Part shown: piece after piece, positions 57,434 through 64,000 of the stretch
How positions within the stretch are numbered: position 1 is the stretch's first letter
How the letters are laid out: each line of letters starts with the position of its first letter
Assembly (NCBI RefSeq): GCF_022965805.1
Contig: NC_133114.1
Location: forward strand, 7,026,261 to 7,090,260
DNA: 64,000 nt
DNA from: Primulina eburnea
Lineage: Eukaryota; Streptophyta; Magnoliopsida; Lamiales; Gesneriaceae
Direction: 5' to 3'
Position numbers and translations under genes: made by a program
The notes under the pieces: generated by a model
Database searches by the model: none
What the model saw: only the letters and a program-made list of their open reading frames with translations
Told to the model about the DNA's origin: nothing

Positions 57434-57450
57434 ATCTCCCCCTTTTTGAT
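57434..57450 (-). other. SIRE-2 polypurine tract
   Basis: Minus-strand ATCAAAAAGGGGGAGAT adjoining the LTR start TGTTACG. A near copy (CAAAAAGGGGGAGAAT) lies at 57602-57617. Confidence 0.75.
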
Positions 57451-57743
57451 GATCACAAAACTTGGTTAAAAATTGAGAAACAATAATCAACATAATCTAA
57501 ATTATTATTAAATAACTCCCCCTTAATCAAATAACAAGTCTAAGAGGTTGAATTAAGGCGAATTTATTTAATAACCATTTAATAGCAATTTTAACCAAAT
57601 AAATTCTCCCCCTTTTTGTGATAAGCAAAAAGACATAAGCATAAAGAGAGACAAATAAACAGGTAAAATATCCACTAATAAATGCAAGTCTTTTATACAA
57701 TGATGCATAAAGATAAAATAAACAAAAATAACAAAAACATAAT
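57451..57743 (-). other. Spacer between extra ORF and polypurine tract
   Basis: AT-rich 3' untranslated stretch holding two further purine tracts, at 57515-57527 (ATTAAGGGGGAGT) and 57602-57617. Confidence 0.5.
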
Positions 57744-59015
57744 CTAAGAATCCGCATCCCGCGACTCTCTATGTCTCCTCATCTCAGCCTCGATGGAATC
57801 AAGACGCGAGGAAGTCTCAGTATGATGACGCTCTAAGGTAGACTCCAAAAGGGAGAAACGAGTGTCGAAACGAGTCTCCAATCTCTCGAGATACTCGAAA
57901 ATCCGATCGTAGGGACCAGAGGGAGCAGGCGGAGTGAAGCCATGAGGAAGGTCATCCATGGTCATCAAAGGAGTGCTAATAGGGTCGGGAACACGCTGAT
58001 GGGATGAAGAGGGAATATCAACCGAAGGGGTAGGAGTGGTACCCGTAGTAGGGGGACCAGCGGGAAATCCTCTCGTCTGAACGTGAGGAGGAAGGAGACC
58101 GAAGGGAACATGAAAGTGTTCGGTCGGACGATAGGACGCAAAGATGCGATCCTTGTCGATGACCCAAGAGGATAAGACGGGATTCCAAGAGAGTCCCATC
58201 TTAACAACAGTATCATGGTCGATAGTCTCGCGGGGAGAAATAGATAAGGATTCTTCATCTGTAAAGTCAATGCCCAGATGGGCTAGAATCCGGTTAATGA
58301 ACCGGCCAAATGGAAAAGAGACGCGAGTAGAAGAAGCCGCGTACTCCATGGCGTACATAAGAAAACGGGGAAGGTTAAAAGGACGCTGAGAGACTAAATA
58401 ATAGAGAATGTACAGATCGAGATATTTGCAAGTGGAGAGGTCTCCACTGCGAGGAACAATAGAAGAAGTGATGAGCTTCAGAACAAGCTGAAGCTGAGGA
58501 GAAAGGTCCTTCGCATGAGGACGGTCATCGGCAGGAGTAGGCGGACGACCGAAGATGGTGGTCAAGGCAGTGACTCGATCAAAAGTGGGGTCATTCTCAG
58601 TCCAAGACTGAGAAAAGAACTCACTCGGTCCGTCTCGAGGAAGATCGAACCAAGTGGAGAGGTCGGCGGTAGAAAAAGAAATGAACCGACCCTGAACAAT
58701 GGTAACAACACGAGTGTCATCACCACCAAGAACTAGGGAAAAGTTCGCATAGAACTGATGTATGAGAGAGGGGTAGATGAGATCGGGTACGGAAGGTAGA
58801 AAGAAGTTTCCCCAACGTTGAGACTCAATAAGAGTAATCAACGTAAAGAAATTTGCACGAAGATAATCGGTGTGAAGGGTACGACCAGGCAGAATGTTAC
58901 GGGTTTCGAATTCAGGTGGGGTAGGACGAGGATTGGGTGGTTGGGTAAGATCATGATGAAAGGCACCGTGACGAGGGCGAACATTTCGGCCAGCTGCGTT
59001 ACGGCGCGGAGGCAT
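57744..59015 (-). CDS. SIRE-2 extra ORF (423 aa), putative plant transposon-type protein
   Basis: Starts MPPRRNAAGRNVRPRHGAFH, a basic N-terminus. Residues about 50-270 resemble the putative plant transposon domain (Transposase_32 type) of retroelement-associated proteins. Pieces include LRANFFTLITLIESQRWGNF, YPSLIHQFYANFSLV, GRFISFSTADLSTWFDLP, QLQLVLKLITSSIVPRSGD and FGRFINRILAHLGIDF. A proline/threonine-rich linker follows (PAGPPTTGTTPTPSVD). A C-terminal coiled coil (IFEYLERLETRFDTRFSLLE, residues about 365-420) ends in a charged tail. It sits between pol and the 3' LTR with its own TATA box 77 bp upstream, so it may be expressed independently. I see no signal peptide. Function unknown. 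Confidence 0.78.
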   Translation of the reverse strand: MPPRRNAAGRNVRPRHGAFHHDLTQPPNPRPTPPEFETRNILPGRTLHTDYLRANFFTLITLIESQRWGNFFLPSVPDLIYPSLIHQFYANFSLVLGGDDTRVVTIVQGRFISFSTADLSTWFDLPRDGPSEFFSQSWTENDPTFDRVTALTTIFGRPPTPADDRPHAKDLSPQLQLVLKLITSSIVPRSGDLSTCKYLDLYILYYLVSQRPFNLPRFLMYAMEYAASSTRVSFPFGRFINRILAHLGIDFTDEESLSISPRETIDHDTVVKMGLSWNPVLSSWVIDKDRIFASYRPTEHFHVPFGLLPPHVQTRGFPAGPPTTGTTPTPSVDIPSSSHQRVPDPISTPLMTMDDLPHGFTPPAPSGPYDRIFEYLERLETRFDTRFSLLESTLERHHTETSSRLDSIEAEMRRHRESRDADS

Positions 59016-59091
59016 AGTGAGTAGTGAGTGTTTTGTGTGGGGAAAGAAAGAGAGGAGTGAATGAGCAAGTAAATCAGAGGATCCGAACGCC

Positions 59092-59099
59092 TATTTATA
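59092..59099 (-). promoter_or_regulatory. TATA box of SIRE-2 extra ORF
   Basis: Minus-strand TATAAATA in CCTATAAATAGGCG, 77 bp before the ATG. A CACTCACTACTCACT leader follows. The context resembles the LTR TATA box (AGTATAAATAGGC). Confidence 0.65.
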
Positions 59100-59103
59100 G
59101 GCC

Positions 59104-59435
59104 ATGTTCGGACGGTCCGAACATGAGTTCGGAAGGTCCGGAATTTGAACGGAACGGTTATCTGGCAGTCAGTTCGGACGATCCGATTCACAATCGGACA
59201 ATCCGATCATACAACGGAGGCTACGAAGCGTAAACGGAGGGTCCGAAGTCTGACAATCAGGCATGGGAAGGCGCGAACATTAAATGACATCGGAAGGAGT
59301 TTGGACGATCCGATGTTTGTTCGGATGGTCCGAAGAGGGAATCGGAGGTTCTGGAACCTATGGTCAGGTTCGGACGATCCGAACACGTTCGGTGGATCCG
59401 AAGTGAAACGAAGCATCCGAAAAGGAACGGTGATT
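59104..59435. repeat. TTCGGA-n-TCCGAA palindrome array upstream of extra ORF
   Basis: About ten degenerate copies, for example TTCGGACGGTCCGAA (59107), TTCGGACGATCCGA and TTCGGATGGTCCGAA. This is the same motif as in the LTR array, lying immediately upstream of the TATA box at 59092. Confidence 0.8.
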
Positions 59436-59564
59436 CCGAAGTGGCCAAGATGAGGAACACCTAAAATTTAAAATATTTAGCACATAAATGAATGTTGAGC
59501 CATAATTATGGATAAATACAATTAATTTGTATTATCCGACATTATAATGCTCACATTAATAATA

Positions 59565-59578
59565 CTCCCCCTTAATTT
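59565..59578 (-). other. Internal polypurine-tract-like sequence in SIRE-2
   Basis: Minus-strand AAATTAAGGGGGAG, 33 bases after the pol stop. It repeats at 57515 and resembles 17036 in SIRE-1. Confidence 0.55.
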
Positions 59579-59610
59579 AACAAATATGTACGAGAGTATT
59601 CGACTAGTGT

Positions 59611-62600
59611 TTACAACTCAATCATGCCAAGTTCACCACGCAAACGAGTAAAAGTAGATTCATCTAGTGGTTTTGTAAAAATATCAGCAATTTGATTCTT
59701 GGTGTCAACATAGTGAAGTTCAACATCATTTTGCTCAATGTGATCACGAATGAAATGATGTCGAATGTCAATATGTTTAGTACGAGAATGTTGAACTGGA
59801 TTCTTTGTTAGACATATGGTGCTTGTATTATCACAAAATATTGGAATTTTTGAAAAAGTAACACCATAGTCGAGTAATTGATACTTCATCCAAAGAATTT
59901 GTGCACAACAACTACCGGCAGCCATATACTCGGCCTCGGTCGTTGAAAGTGCAACACAGTTTTGCTTTTTAGAAAACCATGACACCAAGCAATTTCCCAA
60001 AAAGAAACAAGTTCCACTAGTGCTCTTTCTATCCACCTTATATCCTCCAAAGTCGGCATCACAGTAAGCTTTTAAATCGAAAAATGAGTTCTTAGAATAC
60101 CATAATCCGAGATTTGGAGTATTTGAAAGATATTTGAAAATGCGTTTTAAGGCGAATAAGTGTGATTCCTTTGGACATGATTGAAATCGTGCACACAAGC
60201 AAACACTAAACATAATGTCAGGTCTACTAGCAGTCGCATAGAGTAGGGAGCCAATCATGCTACGAAATAACTTTTGGTCAACAGGTTTACCTCCCTCATC
60301 TTTGTCGAGTCTGACTGTCGTGCTCATAGGTGTGGATGAGGCTTTGGAAGACTCCATCCCAAACTTTTTTAGCATCTCCTTGATGTACTTTCCTTGGTTG
60401 ACAAAGAAACCATCCTTGCATTGCTTGATTTGGAGACCAAGGAAGTAGTTGAGCTCGCCCATCATGCTCATCTCAAAGTGATCCTGCATAAGCTTAGAAA
60501 AATCTCTACACAAGTGTTCATTAGTGGCACCAAAAATAATATCATCTACATATATTTGTACTATCAGCAAATCATTATTTTTAGTCAAGATAAATAAGGT
60601 AATATCAACTTTACCCCTACAAAAACCATTAGACAACAAAAAGGTAGATAATTTCTCATACCAAGCTCTAGGAGCTTGTTTCAAACCATACAAAGCCTTA
60701 TCAAGTTTATACACATAATCAGATAAGTGCACATCTTCAAAACCAATAGGTTGCTCAACATACACTTCTTCTTTCAAATCACCATTAAGAAAAGCACTTT
60801 TAACATCCATTTGAAACAATTTAAAGTCTCTAGAGCAAGCAAAAGCAAGTAGCATGCGAATGGATTCTAGTCTAGCGACAGGGGCATAAGTCTCATCATA
60901 ATCAATTCCCTCTTCTTGACTATATCCTTTAGCTACTAGCCTAGTTTTATTTCTAGTGATTGTACCATGCTCATCTAACTTGTTCCTAAATACCCATTTA
61001 GTTCCTATGACAGGTCTATCAGTGGGTCTAGGTACAAGATTCCAAACTTTATTCCTTCTAAATTCATTTAGTTCATCTTGCATAGCAATAATCCAAGAAT
61101 CATCAAGTAAAACTTCTTCTATGTTCTTAGGCTCTATGTGAGAAAGAAAAGCAAGATAATTGCACATATTAGAAGAACGAGTAGATACTCCCTTCGATGG
61201 GCTACCAATGATGAGGTCCATGGGATGATCCTTGTGTGTAGTCCACTCCTTCGGAAGAGGTGCGTCCTCTTGATCTTTAGGAACATCATCTAGGCTTGTG
61301 GACTCCAACTTTTCGCCAAGGATATCTATATCATCATCATCAGAAACAACAGTTCTAGGCAAGCAAGGGTTAGTTTCATCAAATATGACATGAATAGATT
61401 CTTCAACTAGTAAAGTACGTTTATTAAAGACTCTATATGCTTTGCTAGAAGTAGAGTAACCAAGAAAGATACCTTTGTCCAATTTAGCATCGAACTTACC
61501 CAGGTTGTCCTTACCATTGTTGTGGATGAAGCATTTTGATCCAAAAGCGCGGAAGTAAGAAATGTTAGGCTTTCTCCCTCTCCATAGTTCGTATGGAGTT
61601 TTCTTGAGAATTGGCCTTATTGATACGCGATTGATGATGTAACAAGCAGAACTCATTGCTTCAGCCCAAAAATATTTTGGTAGAGAATGCTCACATAGCA
61701 TGGTCCTTGCAATCTCTACTAGGGTCCTATTCTTCCTCTCAACGACACCGTTTTGTTGAGGAGTTCTAGGACAAGAAAAGTTGTGACCAATGCCTTTGCT
61801 TTGACAAAAAATTGAAAAATTTTCATTTTGAAATTCCGTTCCGTGGTCACTACGGATTTGTTTGATCAAAAGATTTTTCTCATTTTCAACCTTTTTGACA
61901 AAAATTTTGAAATGATCAAAGGCATCATTTTTGTGGGCTAAAAACAATGTCCAAGTAAAACGTGAAAAATCATCTACAATGACAAAAGCATAAGATTTTC
62001 CTCCTAGACTAGTTGTCCTCGAGGGACCACATAAATCTAGGTGAAGTAATTCAAGGGGCATAGAAGTGGATACAAAATTTTTATTTTTGAAAGATTCCTT
62101 TGTGTGTTTACCAAGTTGACAAGCATCACAAAAAGAATCTAATTTTAAATTCAGCTTTGGCATTCCGGAAACTAGGTCAAGTTTTAAAAGTTTTTCTATG
62201 GTGCTCATCCCAACATGACCAAGTCGTCTATGCCAAAGAATGTTGTCATCAACATTTAATGTTACAAGGCTTTTTATTTTTGAAAAAGATGAAATCTTTA
62301 AATCGACCTTGTAAACATTTTCACTTCTATAACCTTTGAAACTAATGGTTTTGTCAGTTGTGAGTGATACAGTGCAATCGTGTGGTGTGAATTTGACTTC
62401 ATAACCCCTATCGCACAATTGACTAATGCTTAGGAGGTTATGTTTAAGCCCTTTCACAAGAAGTACATCATCAATAATAGTAGAGTTAGATATACCTATT
62501 GAGCCGATGCCTTCTATGATCCCTTTGCTGTTGTCTCCGAAGGTCACCGATCCCTTTTCTTTTGGTCGAATGGATTGTAGCAGCTTCTTTTCTCCCGTCA

Positions 62601-62660
62601 TGTGTCGAGAGCATCCACTGTCAAGATACCAAGTGCTCGATGACTTGTCTCCCCTTTGTC
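59611..62660 (-). CDS. SIRE-2 pol (protease-integrase-RT-RNase H), open
   Basis: An uninterrupted frame runs from just after a TAG at 62661-62663 to the stop at 59611; the first Met is at 62601. In order it has protease [13 protein letters not shown]; the integrase zinc region ([11 protein letters not shown]...CDACQLGKH); the integrase core with [16 protein letters not shown] and [15 protein letters not shown]; and RT with [47 protein letters not shown] and the catalytic YVDDIIFG. RNase H follows ([43 protein letters not shown]). All key motifs look intact. Pol is in a different frame from gag, so expression needs a frameshift, splicing or re-initiation, or one base has been lost at the junction. 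Confidence 0.9.
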
Positions 62661-64000
62661 CCTACAAGGTTGAGATACAGTTTGATAGTTGGTACCCGTT
62701 TCTTTGGGTCCTTTGAGGTTAGTAGTAGTTGGGGATTTGGGGATCCATTTCCAATAACTATTCTTGTTGTGTTGGTGTCTAAGTTTCTTGCATTTAGGTC
62801 TTATGTGGCCTATCTTACAACAGTAAGTGCATGTTGGTGGTGTTCTTCGTTTTGCCTTTGCGATAAGACTAGCGAAGTTGACTGATTTCTTTTCATATCC
62901 TAGACCTCCTTTGTCGAAGTTACACCTCTGCATGCTCAAGAGGTTTTCTAGTTTACCGCTACTTACATTGAACTTGTTGAAGGCTTTCTCTAAGTCTCTT
63001 AGGTTTGTTTTGATCTTAGTGTTGTCATGCATCCTAGCTTCTAGTTCAGTTTTAAGTTGCTTATTCTCATTTCTAAGTGACTTAGCCTTATTGTACATAC
63101 TAGTGTACGCGGAGAGTAATTCATCGTAAGAGGGTACCTCGTCGTCATCCGAGTCGGTCAGATGATCTTCCTTCGCCATGAAGCATAGGGTAGACTCCTC
63201 TTCGTTGTCGCTGTCGCTCCACGTGGCTAGAAGGGCCTTTTTCTTGTCTTTGCCGGCCTTCTTCTTGGAGGGACACTCGTTTGCATAGTGACCCTTTTGT
63301 TGACAGTTGTAGCAGGTCACTTCCTTCTCAAACTTTTTGTCTTTCTTGTTGAAGTTGGAACTCCGCATGAATCTTTTGAACTTTCTAGTGAGGAGTGCCA
63401 TTTCTTCATCGTCGCTATCTTCAAGTTGACTGGTCAAGGCGATCCCTTTCGCCTTTACTTTGTCGTCATCTTTCTTTGTCTCCTTCCGGGTAGATACTTC
63501 AAGTTCATGGGTCTTTAGGGTCCCATGAAGTTGATCAAGGTCGTAGGATGCCGCATCTCCCTTGTTGGATTCAATGATAGCCGTGCGCTTTGCATCCCAT
63601 TCCACCGGTAATGCTCGAAGGGCTCTCCTCCACACTTGTTTAGTTGGGTAGTTCTCACCAAGTTGGGCAAGCTCATTGATGATTTGGGTGAGCCGCCGGA
63701 ACATGGTGTCGATATCCTCCTTGGGTTCCATCTCAAAGGTCTCGTACTTGAGTTGGAGAAGGTCTATCTTCGTTTCTTTGACTTGATTGGTTCCCTCGTG
63801 GCAAATCTCCAATTTGTCCCAAATCTCTTTGGCGGAGGTGCAAGCCGAGATTCGGTTGTATTCATTCATATCTAGAGAACAATGAAGAATATTCATAGCT
63901 TTAGCATTTTGAGAGATAAGTTTCATATCGTCCTTGGTGAAGTCATCCATTCCCTTAGGAATTTCCTTATTATCCACCGTTTTCATGGGGATATAGGGAC
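62598..64000 (-). CDS. SIRE-2 gag (N-terminus outside window)
   Basis: The frame is open from the window edge to a TGA at 62598. It has gag UBN2-type helices ([40 protein letters not shown]). A first knuckle, [14 protein letters not shown], lies near 63273-63315 and a second, [14 protein letters not shown], near 62790-62833. An acidic segment and a coiled coil ([16 protein letters not shown]) lie between them. The Met at 63986 is internal; the true start is probably beyond 64000. The last ~25 codons overlap the pol frame. Confidence 0.88.
   Translation of the reverse strand, partial: PYIPMKTVDNKEIPKGMDDFTKDDMKLISQNAKAMNILHCSLDMNEYNRISACTSAKEIWDKLEICHEGTNQVKETKIDLLQLKYETFEMEPKEDIDTMFRRLTQIINELAQLGENYPTKQVWRRALRALPVEWDAKRTAIIESNKGDAASYDLDQLHGTLKTHELEVSTRKETKKDDDKVKAKGIALTSQLEDSDDEEMALLTRKFKRFMRSSNFNKKDKKFEKEVTCYNCQQKGHYANECPSKKKAGKDKKKALLATWSDSDNEEESTLCFMAKEDHLTDSDDDEVPSYDELLSAYTSMYNKAKSLRNENKQLKTELEARMHDNTKIKTNLRDLEKAFNKFNVSSGKLENLLSMQRCNFDKGGLGYEKKSVNFASLIAKAKRRTPPTCTYCCKIGHIRPKCKKLRHQHNKNSYWKWIPKSPTTTNLKGPKETGTNYQTVSQPCRDKGETSHRALGILTVDALDT

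Larger units (their letters stand above)
56282..64000 (-). mobile_element. SIRE-2: SIRE-like copia element with extra ORF (continues past window)
   Basis: A minus-strand element inserted in the Copia-3 3' LTR. Its 3' LTR is 56282-57433, with a polypurine tract at 57434-57450 and an extra ORF at 57744-59015. Pol is open over about 1,000 codons and gag is open to the window edge. Domain order (integrase before RT), two CCHC knuckles in gag, and the extra ORF match SIRE-1, but LTR and extra-ORF sequences differ. It could be autonomous. The 5' LTR, PBS and gag start are outside the window. Confidence 0.9.

Noticed and set aside
56801..59435. Regularly recurring short repeats as a CRISPR-like array
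   Set aside because: Units are short, degenerate, palindromic and irregularly spaced, in a plant LTR context with no cas genes; they fit promoter motif arrays instead.

Overview
The window is repeat-dominated nuclear DNA of a flowering plant. Nearly all long coding sequence belongs to Ty1/copia and Ty3/gypsy LTR retrotransposons. Their primer-binding sites match plant initiator Met-tRNA (TGGTATCAGAGC). Host traces are decayed plant genes: NF-YC and a short-chain dehydrogenase. The style of the extra retrotransposon ORFs and of the LTRs recalls Lamiales, perhaps Gesneriaceae. That placement rests on memory of similar proteins and is not proven by the sequence. I see no intact host gene with confidence, and no rRNA, tRNA or CRISPR.

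Layout. 1-2801: a long Ty3-type LTR. 2802-5814: copia debris (an LTR piece on +, a gag-pol relic on -). 5815-9618: an internally deleted Ty3/gypsy element on -. 9619-9837: a SIRE-type LTR stub. 9838-11574: a second copy of the first Ty3 LTR. 11575-12659: AT-rich, empty. 12887-24067: a complete 11.2 kb SIRE-like copia element on - ('SIRE-1') with 5-bp target duplications. It sits inside a MITE that itself sits inside a duplicated short-chain-dehydrogenase (SDR) fragment. The same fragment is present at 32286-33110 without either insertion. 25590-26366: a possible small host gene, unrecognised. 27447-30250: an NF-YC pseudogene and flank. 30424-31424: two more MITEs. 33939-36770: a Ty3 LTR and a solo SIRE-type LTR. 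36869-44704: a decayed Tekay-like chromovirus on -. 44705-46938: a second NF-YC pseudogene copy. 46939-47200: an Ale-like copia remnant. 47201-56281: a copia element on + ('Copia-3') with almost identical LTRs but a dead pol. 56282-64000: a second SIRE-like element on - ('SIRE-2') inserted in the 3' LTR of Copia-3 and running off the window.

The most interesting material is in the two SIRE-like elements. Each carries a large extra ORF between pol and the 3' LTR (877 and 423 codons), both open. In SIRE-2 the extra ORF has its own TATA box preceded by the same array of TTCGGA-n-TCCGAA palindromes that precedes the LTR's TATA box. In SIRE-1 the extra ORF is divergently paired with an antisense unit that has its own TATA box, ORF and AATAAA signal. 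Both elements also keep a second polypurine-tract-like sequence between pol and the extra ORF. Other families here carry their own palindromic micro-arrays near promoters or in the 5' leader.

Nested order and LTR similarity suggest that SIRE-1, Copia-3 and SIRE-2 moved recently. SIRE-1 and Copia-3 cannot encode their own full machinery, so help in trans is likely. All identity counts below were made by eye.
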